A DNA stretch of 41,677 nucleotides from a virus. The translations under genes and the position numbers were made by a program. The notes below the pieces were generated by a model that had not been told where the DNA came from, did not search any database, and saw nothing but the letters and a program-made list of their open reading frames with translations. Shown piece after piece: positions 1 to 9,844 of the stretch. Numbering within the stretch: position 1 is the stretch's first letter; each line of letters starts with the position of its first letter. The stretch spans positions 1 to 41,677 of IMG/VR virus record IMGVR_UViG_3300008113_008484. The stretch is one strand, 5' to 3'.

Positions 1-118
1 ACAGACACGACATAAATATTGAGGGGATATCCGGGGGAAGATTGCTTACTTCTATGGTTAGATCTCTTGGGAAAAAATAATCAATTAATCTTAAATTTAG
101 ATAAAGGGGGGAATCCAA
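1..118 (-). CDS. Possible partial gene running off the left edge
   Basis: After the stop of the giant structural gene (TGA at 83-81), a different minus-strand frame stays open to the window edge and reads like protein (…TIEVSNLPPDIPS…). No ATG occurs in this frame upstream of position 13. A TTG at 118-116 lies just after a GGAGG stretch but with only three bases of spacing, so the start is unsure: TTG at 118 (overlapping the upstream gene by 38 bases) or ATG at 13-11. Elsewhere in the window TTG and GTG starts do appear to be used. The position suggests another baseplate or tail gene. The product is not recognisable from so little sequence. Confidence 0.3.
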   Translation of the reverse strand, partial: MDSPLYLNLRLIDYFFPRDLTIEVSNLPPDIPSIFMSCL

Positions 119-3100
119 GTTCCTCCCTATTATAATATATAGTTCTGAGCAAATAATCTTCAGGATTAACTATCTCAGGCTTAAGATCACCACCAAAAGC
201 TTCTTTATGGTCTATAACTCTTATTTTACCTCTTTCCTCGGTCTGATAAATATTTCCGTTAGCATCTTGTAATTCACAAGAAATAGTGTAGAACCCAGGA
301 TTAATAAAAGTCCATATGAAATAAGGAGTTTTTCTAAGCTTAACAATCACTTGGTTTGTCTCGGTATCGGTTAAAGTCCATATATGATCTTTCTTACCAG
401 GTATTAACGAATCTATAGGATTTATAAACACCGTCGTAGCAACAGGAACCTCAAATTCGTTAGTATAGAATTTTTCTTCCTTCCAAGACCAAGAATGTGA
501 ACCTAACCAAGATTGAATAGATCCTATTTTTTCACCATTTCTAAATCTTTGTTTAGGTATTTTACCAAGGAAAGCATCTAAGCTACCTCCTGGAGGTGAC
601 ATGACAATATAAGGAGAAAAATCTGCTTCTCCCTCAAAATATCCCGTGATGTAAATATTTTCTTCCTTGTCCATAACTAAATCAGCACCTGAATCGTTAT
701 TCATACCACCTGCAGTTACTATATCAACTAAAGTACCATCCTTGTTAAATTTAGCCAAATAGATATCAGTTCCGCCTCTAGAATCTATCTCCTCTGGTGA
801 AAAATAAGCAGGAGAGGTGTATGATCCTGTAATATAAACATTCTCTTCAGAGTCACTCTCTATATCATGAGCAGTGTCACCAGATGTTCCTCCACACATT
901 TTCATCCATACAAATTTACCAGTAGACAATAATTTAATGACAAATATATCGGTAGTTCCAGGGAATGAGGACAATGTCTGATTCTCAGCCTTAATAGTCC
1001 CATCAAAAGAACCTGTTACTAATACATGTCCCTTAGGATCTATACAGATAGATGTACTACCAAAAGAAGTGGATGAATCATAAGCAAAATTGCTTGCCCA
1101 TAAACATTCACCGTTACCAGTATAAAACTTGGAAATGAACATATCTGGATTACCAACCCCTGTTAATTGTATTTCTCCAAAATCTATGGAAGTTTCGAAA
1201 GTTCCTGTAAGATAAAGGTATTCTTCTCTAAGAACTGCTATCTCATATGCCTTAGAATATGTGGTGTTGCTTAGTTGTTTAGCCCATATAAAGTTAAGAG
1301 TAGAATCCAATTTTGCAATAAATCCAGAATCTTGAGAAGGTGACTCAAGAGTAAATATTCCAAGATTTAATGTTCCTTGGAATCCTCCGCATATAAATAT
1401 ATTTTCATACTTATCGACTTTGATATCACCTATAAATTGATCAGGTGTTACAGGTAAATTTATTGTATTAAGCAAAACTCCATCAGAATCATACTTATTA
1501 ATTTCTATAAATCCAGTAACGCTATTATCACTAACAACGTATATTTTACCAAGATCGTCGGTTATAACAGATCTAGCATAAACAGGTCCGTCTAGAACTG
1601 TAGAAGTTATAGCTCTAGCCCACTGGATAACTCCAGCTTTATTATATTTAGCTATATAAACTCCCTGCTCAGTAGTTGTCAAATAGATGTCTTGTGATCC
1701 TATGTTGTTAACCTCTCCCATAAATATGGTTCCGTTAAAATCACCAATAGCTATAATATCTCCTGAAGGATCTACTGTGACTTTAACACCTTGATCAGGG
1801 TCGCTATTTCCTAGAGTTATTACCCATTCAAAGTTGTCAAATAATTCTCTAGATTTCTTTTGTTGTATTCTTTCTATCTGTGAATTCCTCCAGTAAGCTT
1901 CCTTAGTTGCCTTTCCTTCTAAAATATCTCGTAGAGGAGCGTATAAGAAGACATCGTTAAGGTTCAAAGATGGAAACTGATCTCTTAGGTGATCGATGCT
2001 ATAACGCTGCCAAATCGGCCTATACCAAGAGTTTCTGCCGACGTTAGGCATGATAGGTCTTGTATAATCTGAGTTCAGTGTTATATTATCATTAAAAGGC
2101 CCGACTATGAAGTTAAAACCTAACTGGGATTCTCCTATACCTGAATCGTGTAGATATTCAACCGAAGGTAAAGGTGAGGAGCTATCATGATACACAAAGT
2201 CCCATCCATTAGTTCCTGGAAATTTGGATGTAGCGTGTATATGTGGTATAACATAATCGATCTTTCCTATTTCCATAGAATCTGTCAATATTAATAGATT
2301 CTTAGGAAAAGTCACCTCTTCATTTTTTATTGTTTTCCAAGGTGCAGATAAAGCTATCTTACCTCCTGTACAGGTAGCGGGATCTATTGGAGTTACCCCA
2401 TCATTTCTATAAGATACCTTGGTAAAATAATATCCATCGAAATAATATAATTCAACAGAAGCTGATTCTATAGTAAACCATATATTAGAATTTCCAGTTT
2501 CTACTATACTTCTGAATGTACCCGAACTAAGCTCCGGATTGGTTGAATTATTCCATATTGCCCATCTATTATTATCCCAATATGCTAATCCACTATCAGT
2601 TCCAATCCATTTATGTTGGATTCTGTCTATCTCTATCGAATAAACGTCATCAGAAGGTATACCAGAATTGGTCGTATTGTAGTTTTTAAATTCAACCCCA
2701 TTAAATCTAGAAAGACCATTATCTGTTGCTATCCATAAATACCATCTATTCAATCCATAGAATTGAAGTTTGATATCTCTGATATTATTCGAGGGAAGAT
2801 TAGAATTCGAAGAATTATAAAGAACCCACGATTTAGCATGTGAATCATAGAATAAAAGACCATTATATGCACTGTTACTACAAGTGAAAGCTAGGAATAT
2901 GTCTCCGCTTTGAGAATTTATATCAATTAAATTAACACTAGAGTTAACATTTGGTATTATTTGATTTCCATCGTTATCTACGAAGTCAGAAATAGAATAG
3001 CTCATATTTTCCGAATAATCCTCCTCGTTGATTTTTACTAATGGTTCTAAAGTGTTATTTACACCTATCCATTTAACATCATTTCTATCAATCTTTATAC

Positions 3101-6100
3101 AATTAGTTTTTATCCCGGATCCAGGGATTGGACTATTGCTAGAATCATAGGATATAAAGTTTAATCCATCAAATCTTACAACATCCTCCCCAGTCACCCA
3201 GATGTCGCCATCTCTATCCCATGCTATACCAGTAGGTGTATAAAGTGAAGGAGAGTAGCTAGGTAGCTCAAAGAATTTGGATGTTATATTTTTAGGCCCA
3301 GGATTTGTGCTAAGATCAGGTGATATAGGATTACTATTAGGATAAAAATTATTGGGCAATTCCGAAAATCCTCTAACAATATAATCAAATCTTTTTATAT
3401 TAGGATCAGTTGAATTGTTTAGCTGATCCGCAGCTTCTCTTAGATCCAAGTAATTATTCCCAGGTGAATCGGTTTCTCCAAAAACTATTCCATTAGTTTG
3501 TTGCGAAACTTTAACCCTGTCTCCATACTGTAAAGAATATAAATCAAATCCCCCTAGCCAATCATTATGATAATCGTACATATCCCAGGTATGAGCATAA
3601 GCTTTTTGAAATTCAAAGTCTTCGAATGTATCCCAAGAAAGAGATTTAGTTCCCCAGTACTTCATTGCTTTACTAGGAAGCGAAGAAAAATCAAAAGGCA
3701 AATATTCTTTAGAAGGATTAACACCACCAGTGAATGTAGTGCTAGAAACCGAAGATAATATAGATCCAGTAGAAGAGATTTCTAATATTTTACCATTCCA
3801 TGTAGACCCTTTATCATTAGGAGCTTGTATTGTAATTTTTTTATATCCCGATGTTGATGAATCTACTACGCTTATAACCTTATATTTAGGCAAAAGAACC
3901 GAATTATTAACCTTGCTGTATATTAATCCTGCTGTTGACTCCAGTGTTCCTTGAAAATCACACTCAGCTATAACTAAGGAATCTGCAGTTATTTTTATAG
4001 TTCCTTTTCCGTATGAATAACCACCGCTAATTAAGGTAGTAACAATTTTTGGTATCTTAAATGTGTTAGCTCCTGTTACAGTAATCGGGAATTTACCGTA
4101 TGACGAACCAGATGAATCGTATATCCAAGCACTATCCCCTGTTGAGTATCCATGTGGTGTAGATGTAGTGACAACCGCTAAATCGTATCCACCTCCTGTA
4201 GGGGAACTAACTATATTAATTATATCAACTTTATCGATTCCCAATTCAAAAAATGAAGTTGCTCTAGTTTCTGGTATATCACTGAGAACCTCACAAGATT
4301 GACCCTCATCGAAGTTGTTAGAATATTCAGGGTAGTTATTTATAAAATCAGAGAGCGAAAGTGTTTTGTTGGTATTTTCAACAGGGAATATCCATTGTGA
4401 AGGATAGCTATCCCATTTTAAAATAGTATTATCCCAATCGTAATATTCGGATTCTCTATATCTAGTAAGAGAATTAAGTTCTATACCTCTCTTCTCTACC
4501 TTTATTACATTCTTTTTTATACCAACAGAAACACAGTTTAAAGTGTCCCATAATCTACATCTCACCTTGTATTCCCCATCATAAGGAAGGAAATGTACTA
4601 AAGTGTCTAGTTCAGGTAAAGAACCTCTGGTTTGAAAAAAATATGGCCTTCCGTCATCCTTACTTATGGTCCATTCTATTTCATAAAAATCAAGATATGG
4701 TAATCTACCCCACGAATAGAATCCTCCTTTTTGTACATAGTTTTGAAAATATTTGAAATCGTATGTACCTGATCTAATATTTGTTGGTATCACAGACCAA
4801 TTTGAATATTCTCCAGATCCTCTAGTATAGATAAGATTTACTGTAAGATCCCCTGTTCCTGAATTATAGCCGGAATTAGTAACATATCCCATTGTTAGAT
4901 TACCAGGCGAATCCACAGATTCTATTCTTACGAATATAGCATCAGAAGAAAGAGGCTTAAACCAATTTTTTCCAGATCCTATATTTAGTGTTAATGTTGA
5001 AGGAAAATCCGTGGTTAGTTCTATACTATCTGTGCTATAAGCTTTTTGTGAAGGTGTACCGGGATTAGCAGATGTTGTACTTGTATAGCTAGCTATGCTT
5101 ATCACTGTGCTAGATATAGTTGGATCCAATCCTTCCCAAGTTTGCGACAAATCGTCCCATGATAAATCAAAAGTTTTATCCTGTATTATAACCGGACATC
5201 CAGCAGGGAAGACATAATCATTTCCGTTAGAAAACAACTTATATCCAGGGTAATCGTAATCTCCATCTCCTAAGTTCTTAGGCATTTCATCATTACTAAA
5301 ATCTTGATAATATTTATTAACAGCTGTTATTAATGAAGGTATACTAGAAACGGGATACTCCTGAAAATCTGAGTATGGATTAACGGTATTACCATAGTAG
5401 CTAATTCCCCTTTCAGTTCCATTAATATTAGGGTATAATAGTGATTCTTGATTGGGCTTAGTGTAAAAAGGTCTAAGATCCTCGACGTATCCTTTCTCAG
5501 GATAAACAGTGAAATCAACCTCGATACCAGCTTTTATGGAATCTATACCTATAGTGTCTGTCCATCCTCTAGTCTTATAGATATTAAAATATACACCCTC
5601 TCCTGTTATATCAATTATTCTTGCATTTAAAGGAAGATAATCTTTTTTAAGTCTTTCCCTTAATCCGAAAAGCTTAATTAAAACCTCCTCAGGGCTAAAA
5701 AGGAAAGCATCTTCAACGATAGGGTATCCATATTCATCTTCTTCTCCCTCCTCGTTCTCTCTGTTTATGTCATAAAATAAACCAAATAAGGATGTCTTTT
5801 TATAAGATTTAGAAGGAAATATTTGCTCTAGTTGTTTCTTTAAACCGAAAGATCCGTCTTTTCTCTTACCGTATATCTCTACCTGTTTAAACTTTCCCTC
5901 GTTCTCGTCTTTTATTAAACTGCTTATTAGCTGTAAAGAGTTTTGACCATCAATATTAGTTTTTGAAAGCTGTGCAAGGATTTTATTATTTTGTTGTAAT
6001 GCAGTAAGTGTTTCTGCATCATCAACTTTTATATTTAACCAATATTCTTTGATTCTAAGATCATAATATCCGAAGAATTTGATAGCATTGAAAAGAGATT

Positions 6101-6839
6101 TATAAGATCCTAGATAAGGAAATATATCCTCGCCTGCTAACAATAGTTCCTTTCTTTTTCTATTAATCTCCTCAAAGTTGGGAAATGGCTCCTTGATGTC
6201 ACTGTCCCTTAGTAACAGTGAATCAGATGGACTGAATTCTCTACCGAAGTTACCAAGTGTAACAGATAATCTACTGTCTTCACCTTCTACCTCCCCGTGA
6301 AAACTTACTTTAAGTATAGTTACTGGATTATTAGGATCTGTACAATCCTCAAATATCAAATTTCTATCATAAATCCCTTCATTCTCAGAATTTAATGCTA
6401 TATTAATCTGCATAGAGGATGATGTAATATCGTCCGTTACGACTATACCACTAGGAGATGCTATAATGTCTCCCGGAACAACCTCTGGATAAAATTCAAC
6501 ATTTTTGGTCTTAACTAATATTGGAGCATCGAGTGCTGAATCTACCCCAAGTTCATAGGTATAAATTATAGAAGAAACGTCTGTTTTTCCATCAAAATCT
6601 GACTCCCATCTAGTTTTCCAAACAGGAGATCCTGGACTAACCTCGATAGAATGCGGATATCCATATTTTATTTCGGAAGAGGAATTTAAAAATTTCTCTA
6701 TTACAAATATATGCTCTATCTCAAATAGTCTTTCCGAAACTACAGGGAAAAGAATTGATCCTTCCCAGTATTCCCCGTTGAATTGAAAATTATATTGATT
6801 CCCTTTTTTATCAAAGAATAAAAGATTCTGAATAGTCAT
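81..6839 (-). CDS. Giant virion protein with two beta-propeller blocks (putative baseplate/fibre)
   Basis: A 2252-residue protein directly downstream of the gp6-like and gp25-like baseplate genes, so very probably a virion component at the baseplate periphery. Residues about 1195-1470 contain repeats of the Reg_prop kind (motifs such as HKWIGTDSGLAYWDNNRW and IWVTGEDVVRFDG). Residues about 1670-2095 contain a second, SBBP-like series (repeating units around GHVLVTGSFDGT and NVYITGSY). Both are expected to fold as beta-propellers. Segments near 720-800 and 2110-2215 look like PKD/Ig-like beta-sandwiches. The N-terminus is acidic with no signal peptide or membrane segment. In T4 this position is held by gp7 (about 1030 residues), but I see no clear gp7 similarity. 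The propellers may bind receptor or glycan; that is inference. The start ATG follows a weak AAGG. Only one base separates it from the upstream gene. Confidence 0.8.
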   Translation of the reverse strand: MTIQNLLFFDKKGNQYNFQFNGEYWEGSILFPVVSERLFEIEHIFVIEKFLNSSSEIKYGYPHSIEVSPGSPVWKTRWESDFDGKTDVSSIIYTYELGVDSALDAPILVKTKNVEFYPEVVPGDIIASPSGIVVTDDITSSSMQINIALNSENEGIYDRNLIFEDCTDPNNPVTILKVSFHGEVEGEDSRLSVTLGNFGREFSPSDSLLLRDSDIKEPFPNFEEINRKRKELLLAGEDIFPYLGSYKSLFNAIKFFGYYDLRIKEYWLNIKVDDAETLTALQQNNKILAQLSKTNIDGQNSLQLISSLIKDENEGKFKQVEIYGKRKDGSFGLKKQLEQIFPSKSYKKTSLFGLFYDINRENEEGEEDEYGYPIVEDAFLFSPEEVLIKLFGLRERLKKDYLPLNARIIDITGEGVYFNIYKTRGWTDTIGIDSIKAGIEVDFTVYPEKGYVEDLRPFYTKPNQESLLYPNINGTERGISYYGNTVNPYSDFQEYPVSSIPSLITAVNKYYQDFSNDEMPKNLGDGDYDYPGYKLFSNGNDYVFPAGCPVIIQDKTFDLSWDDLSQTWEGLDPTISSTVISIASYTSTTSANPGTPSQKAYSTDSIELTTDFPSTLTLNIGSGKNWFKPLSSDAIFVRIESVDSPGNLTMGYVTNSGYNSGTGDLTVNLIYTRGSGEYSNWSVIPTNIRSGTYDFKYFQNYVQKGGFYSWGRLPYLDFYEIEWTISKDDGRPYFFQTRGSLPELDTLVHFLPYDGEYKVRCRLWDTLNCVSVGIKKNVIKVEKRGIELNSLTRYRESEYYDWDNTILKWDSYPSQWIFPVENTNKTLSLSDFINNYPEYSNNFDEGQSCEVLSDIPETRATSFFELGIDKVDIINIVSSPTGGGYDLAVVTTSTPHGYSTGDSAWIYDSSGSSYGKFPITVTGANTFKIPKIVTTLISGGYSYGKGTIKITADSLVIAECDFQGTLESTAGLIYSKVNNSVLLPKYKVISVVDSSTSGYKKITIQAPNDKGSTWNGKILEISSTGSILSSVSSTTFTGGVNPSKEYLPFDFSSLPSKAMKYWGTKSLSWDTFEDFEFQKAYAHTWDMYDYHNDWLGGFDLYSLQYGDRVKVSQQTNGIVFGETDSPGNNYLDLREAADQLNNSTDPNIKRFDYIVRGFSELPNNFYPNSNPISPDLSTNPGPKNITSKFFELPSYSPSLYTPTGIAWDRDGDIWVTGEDVVRFDGLNFISYDSSNSPIPGSGIKTNCIKIDRNDVKWIGVNNTLEPLVKINEEDYSENMSYSISDFVDNDGNQIIPNVNSSVNLIDINSQSGDIFLAFTCSNSAYNGLLFYDSHAKSWVLYNSSNSNLPSNNIRDIKLQFYGLNRWYLWIATDNGLSRFNGVEFKNYNTTNSGIPSDDVYSIEIDRIQHKWIGTDSGLAYWDNNRWAIWNNSTNPELSSGTFRSIVETGNSNIWFTIESASVELYYFDGYYFTKVSYRNDGVTPIDPATCTGGKIALSAPWKTIKNEEVTFPKNLLILTDSMEIGKIDYVIPHIHATSKFPGTNGWDFVYHDSSSPLPSVEYLHDSGIGESQLGFNFIVGPFNDNITLNSDYTRPIMPNVGRNSWYRPIWQRYSIDHLRDQFPSLNLNDVFLYAPLRDILEGKATKEAYWRNSQIERIQQKKSRELFDNFEWVITLGNSDPDQGVKVTVDPSGDIIAIGDFNGTIFMGEVNNIGSQDIYLTTTEQGVYIAKYNKAGVIQWARAITSTVLDGPVYARSVITDDLGKIYVVSDNSVTGFIEINKYDSDGVLLNTINLPVTPDQFIGDIKVDKYENIFICGGFQGTLNLGIFTLESPSQDSGFIAKLDSTLNFIWAKQLSNTTYSKAYEIAVLREEYLYLTGTFETSIDFGEIQLTGVGNPDMFISKFYTGNGECLWASNFAYDSSTSFGSTSICIDPKGHVLVTGSFDGTIKAENQTLSSFPGTTDIFVIKLLSTGKFVWMKMCGGTSGDTAHDIESDSEENVYITGSYTSPAYFSPEEIDSRGGTDIYLAKFNKDGTLVDIVTAGGMNNDSGADLVMDKEENIYITGYFEGEADFSPYIVMSPPGGSLDAFLGKIPKQRFRNGEKIGSIQSWLGSHSWSWKEEKFYTNEFEVPVATTVFINPIDSLIPGKKDHIWTLTDTETNQVIVKLRKTPYFIWTFINPGFYTISCELQDANGNIYQTEERGKIRVIDHKEAFGGDLKPEIVNPEDYLLRTIYYNREELGFPPLSKFKIN

Positions 6840-6840
6840 C

Positions 6841-7086
6841 TTACCTTACGTATTTATTATTTTTGGGCACTGTATAGTTGAAGTAATTTTTAATATATTT
6901 AGTTGCTTCGAACCAATTATAAACAACCTTTTCTATACTAGCCAATATATCCATCCTGTTTTTATCACCACCCAACACTGGATTAGATAAAGTTTTCTTA
7001 AATATTTCCCCTTCATATTCGAATCCCACGTTAGATCTTATATCGTTCTGAGATGACATAAATTCATACCAACTTTTCTTTTCCAT
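6841..7086 (-). CDS. Small unknown protein between gp6-like and giant gene
   Basis: An 81-residue soluble protein of unknown function, rich in aromatic and charged residues, ending in a basic tail (KNNKYVR). It is squeezed between the gp6-like baseplate gene (one base gap upstream) and the giant propeller gene (one base gap downstream), so it is translated as part of the same late operon. An AGGA lies about eight bases before the ATG, one of the better Shine-Dalgarno sites in this window. There are no cysteines and no hydrophobic segment. A small baseplate adaptor or an assembly chaperone for the giant protein would fit the location, but nothing in the sequence proves it. Confidence 0.7.
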   Translation of the reverse strand: MEKKSWYEFMSSQNDIRSNVGFEYEGEIFKKTLSNPVLGGDKNRMDILASIEKVVYNWFEATKYIKNYFNYTVPKNNKYVR

Positions 7087-7087
7087 A

Positions 7088-8785
7088 TTAATTTCCTGAT
7101 TTTAATGATCCTTTAAGTAGATTATTAACCCTAGAGTTATAAGTATAAGGAACAATAGATCTAACATCAATATTGACTGAAGATAGACTTTCCATTCCAG
7201 ATCCTAGATCGTAATATATTCCATTTCTATCTTCCCACCCTCCTGATATAATAACTATCTCATCCTTTCCAATCAAGATATCACCGAACTCGTCGAATCC
7301 TATATCTGGTGAATTTGGATTTTGTCTTTTAGCATCTTCATTTGACTGGCTAACAAAATACAGGGAAACTGAATCTATACCTTGGATTGCCTCTATTGCA
7401 GCAATTAAATCTGATCTAGGTATTTTGTCTCTTCTCCTTATGTTCAAGAAATAATTACTCAATGTATTAACTATAGTTGTTTTTATGGTATCTGGATCAT
7501 TTCCTTCAAATATAGTTATCGCTATATTTACCACGTACTTCTTTATAATTGGGTCAAGTATCTTAACATCTGTCGTAACTATTTTTTGTCCGCTCTCGTC
7601 AAGTAATTGATAGATACGATCTCTTTGTGGCTTTGTTAACTTAAACCTAGACAAAGGAATATCAAAATAGCTTTCGTTACTTTTAAGAGTTAATTGGATA
7701 TCTGGAACTAAGATAAGGTATATCACGTTATCGTCTCCGATATATTGATCATCGAAGGTTGTAAAAGCTTCTATGATAGAGAATTGACCAAATTTTTCAA
7801 AGAAAGTTATGTAGTTGGTAGGATTAGCTAAAACAAAACTTCTGGAAGTTTTAGGGGCTATCAATCTTGTTAAATCTACAGATTCTTGATTAGCTCCCAT
7901 TTGAGGAGGTATAGTACAAGTGATTTGTAATACATCTGAAAGAGTTATAGGATTACCATATAAATCTGTTCCCTCTGAATCAAAACTGAATATAGCTTGC
8001 GAAGCATCCTCTACAAGTATATTACCAGATGCTCCAGTAGATTCTAGATACGTTACCTGTATAATAGATCCTGCCGGTGGCGGGAATCCAAAATCGTTAG
8101 TACCAAAGAATACATCAACACCAGAAATTATAGAACTCTTAACCAAATATCCGAATCCATTTCTAGGTATATCATAGAGGGAATCGTATCTTTTCCATTC
8201 TACTCCGTTAACTTTAACGGACACTTCGAAATTTTCTATACTCGAAGTACCTCTTGAGGATATATTATAGCTTTGAAGTTTTCCTCCATTACCTGTGTAT
8301 TGATTGGTATTTAAATTACCTTCGATTATGGAGCAATTTAATTTATCAGTAGGATCTAAATTTAATCTGGTATACTCCTGAGGGAATTTTAACAAATATG
8401 TTTTCCCGTTATTTAAACATTTTACCTCGGAATTTTGTGGAACCAAAACTGCGCTTCCTCCTATATCTTCGAATTTTTTACCGTTCCATTTAATAGAAAC
8501 TTCTCCCTTTGCTGATATTGACCTTGTAGGGTTGTGTCCTGCTAAAGTTGCAAGACCATAAATCGAAGATTCCCTTGTTGCTGTATTGATATTCAATTCA
8601 GTTATCGAATCTTCAATAAAGAATAAAACAAATTGTGAAAGGTTGTCAAGTACGAATATTATCTGTCCCCAAACAGATGCAACAGTAAAAAGTTGATTTG
8701 ACATTCCATATCTTGCCTGTATTAGCTCGAAAGTCTGCGCTAATAAATCTGATATCTTGGCTCTGTTCTTTTGTAATAAATCCAT
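7088..8785 (-). CDS. Baseplate wedge protein, gp6/baseplate-J-like
   Basis: A 565-residue protein with the layout of T4 gp6 / baseplate J proteins, which form the ring of the contractile baseplate wedge. The N-terminal helices contain the characteristic stretch at residues 69-90 (ATRESSIYGLATLAGHNP), matching the 'rxs.y.lA..lGy.p' signature of the family. A beta-rich middle follows, then a C-terminal alpha/beta part (about 410-480, with NIRRRDKIPRSDLIAAIEAI) typical of the J domain end. It sits immediately after the gp25-like gene, as in many myoviruses. T4 gp6 is 660 residues, so this is slightly short. Function in the inner baseplate is known for the family; identity here rests on motif and context. 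Confidence 0.85.
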   Translation of the reverse strand: MDLLQKNRAKISDLLAQTFELIQARYGMSNQLFTVASVWGQIIFVLDNLSQFVLFFIEDSITELNINTATRESSIYGLATLAGHNPTRSISAKGEVSIKWNGKKFEDIGGSAVLVPQNSEVKCLNNGKTYLLKFPQEYTRLNLDPTDKLNCSIIEGNLNTNQYTGNGGKLQSYNISSRGTSSIENFEVSVKVNGVEWKRYDSLYDIPRNGFGYLVKSSIISGVDVFFGTNDFGFPPPAGSIIQVTYLESTGASGNILVEDASQAIFSFDSEGTDLYGNPITLSDVLQITCTIPPQMGANQESVDLTRLIAPKTSRSFVLANPTNYITFFEKFGQFSIIEAFTTFDDQYIGDDNVIYLILVPDIQLTLKSNESYFDIPLSRFKLTKPQRDRIYQLLDESGQKIVTTDVKILDPIIKKYVVNIAITIFEGNDPDTIKTTIVNTLSNYFLNIRRRDKIPRSDLIAAIEAIQGIDSVSLYFVSQSNEDAKRQNPNSPDIGFDEFGDILIGKDEIVIISGGWEDRNGIYYDLGSGMESLSSVNIDVRSIVPYTYNSRVNNLLKGSLKSGN

Positions 8786-8786
8786 T

Positions 8787-9158
8787 TTATATTATTTTAA
8801 TTCCTAGTATCGGGTTACCTTTTATGGCAAAATCTATTATACAAGCATCTCTAGTTTCTCCTCTAAGAAATCCAACCTTAAATTGAACATCAAAAGCAGA
8901 TGAAGCTAGCGGTACATATGTAAGTAAATGAATCTCTATCGCTCTGCTTAGTGTTCCTTCATCAACCTCGAATTCGAATATAAGCCCCTCGAGATCTATA
9001 CCAAAATAAGGATCTCCTAGAACCTCTCCTGGTCTAGTAAGCATACAATTCTTTATCATACCAATTAGAATCTCTACTTGGTCATCAGTATGAAGAAGAC
9101 CTTCCTTGTAATTAGGATCGTCTGGGTTTCTTGGATAAATCTCTGAAAATCTTGCCAT
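8787..9158 (-). CDS. Baseplate wedge protein, gp25-like
   Basis: A 123-residue protein of the GPW/gp25 family, a lysozyme-fold-derived baseplate wedge component that links the baseplate to the sheath. The family signature is plain at residues 41-61 (TRPGEVLGDPYFGIDLEG followed by LIFE), including the conserved R-P-G-E and FG..L. T4 gp25 is 132 residues, so the length fits. It precedes the gp6-like gene with a one-base gap, the common myovirus order. The ATG has no Shine-Dalgarno sequence (leader ends AGAACAAG). An 83-base gap upstream carries a TATAAT-like box and a stem-loop, so expression could be partly independent of the genes before it. Confidence 0.9.
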   Translation of the reverse strand: MARFSEIYPRNPDDPNYKEGLLHTDDQVEILIGMIKNCMLTRPGEVLGDPYFGIDLEGLIFEFEVDEGTLSRAIEIHLLTYVPLASSAFDVQFKVGFLRGETRDACIIDFAIKGNPILGIKII

Positions 9159-9182
9159 CTTGTTCTATATATTCGATATCAA

Positions 9183-9188
9183 ATTATA
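9183..9188 (-). promoter_or_regulatory. TATAAT-like box upstream of the gp25-like gene
   Basis: On the minus strand TATAAT occurs 30 bases before the gp25-like ATG, inside one of the few real intergenic gaps (9159-9241). No convincing -35 element lies at the usual distance. Short inverted halves GATAT/ATATC flank the area (about 9174-9189). In such AT-rich DNA this could be chance. Confidence 0.22.
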
Positions 9189-9229
9189 TCAAATAATGGC
9201 AATCTAATATCTGTTAGGTTTAGAAATGA

Positions 9230-9254
9230 AAGAGCTAAAAATTAATTAGCTCTT
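9230..9254 (-). terminator. Perfect 9-bp inverted repeat at a gene end, possible terminator
   Basis: AAGAGCTAA (9230-9238) pairs exactly with TTAGCTCTT (9246-9254) around a 7-base loop. The hairpin covers the stop codon of the 198-residue gene, as expected for a terminator or mRNA-stabilising 3' structure. The bases after it on the minus strand are T-rich but interrupted (TCATTTC), and the stem is low in G+C, so termination would be weak at best. Confidence 0.35.
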
Positions 9255-9838
9255 ACCATTCCAAGTTTAGCTATTAAAGAGTTAATAACAGAACCTATTA
9301 AAGTACCACCATTAACTTCCACAGGTTTTCCTGCATCATCCTTAGGTAATTCTTTACCAGGTTTTTCTGGTATTTTTATTGCTTTTAATTTAGGATCTTC
9401 ACTTAATATTTTTATTATCCCGTTAAGAACACCTTGATCTATCATTCCAGACTTAGCAAAAGGTTTAGAAACTTTAACCATAGCATTCATTAGTCCTGAA
9501 TCCATTTTATCATAAAGTCTCAGAATAACCTTTCCTTGGCTCATATTATTATCTAAAGCCATTCTGTCTATTAGACCCATTATATCTTTCTTAACAGGTT
9601 CCATTATTCTATCAACTGCTGCTTTGTTTTCTGGTGTTCCAGCTTTTTTCTTTGGATCCTTAGCATCCTCTGTTGGATTTAAAATTTCGCTTTTATCCGC
9701 ACCACCAGTACTAGCAGATATAGAATCTACTAATCCTTTAAAATCGTCCTTATATTTAGTAACAAGTTTAAGATATCCTATATCATTTTTTTCTGCTTCG
9801 AATAGCTGATATCCATTTGGACTTAATATATGTTTCAT
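9242..9838 (-). CDS. Unknown protein in baseplate operon
   Basis: A 198-residue protein I do not recognise. It begins MKHILSPNGYQLFEAE, has a lysine/proline/aspartate-rich linker (about 55-75), helical central segments, another proline-lysine linker (about 155-172), and a final amphipathic helix (LIGSVINSLIAKLG). There is no signal peptide, cysteine or transmembrane segment. It lies between the connector-like 245-residue gene (six-base gap upstream) and the gp25-like gene, so a minor virion or assembly role is likely. The leader is purely A/T (…AAAATAAAATATT-ATG) without a Shine-Dalgarno sequence. The stop codon is inside a perfect inverted repeat. Confidence 0.7.
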   Translation of the reverse strand: MKHILSPNGYQLFEAEKNDIGYLKLVTKYKDDFKGLVDSISASTGGADKSEILNPTEDAKDPKKKAGTPENKAAVDRIMEPVKKDIMGLIDRMALDNNMSQGKVILRLYDKMDSGLMNAMVKVSKPFAKSGMIDQGVLNGIIKILSEDPKLKAIKIPEKPGKELPKDDAGKPVEVNGGTLIGSVINSLIAKLGMVRAN

Positions 9839-9844
9839 AATATT

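Noticed and set aside
4330-4350. TATAAATA promoter box in the giant gene
   Set aside because: It falls inside coding sequence (…DFINNY…) far from any start; chance match in AT-rich DNA.
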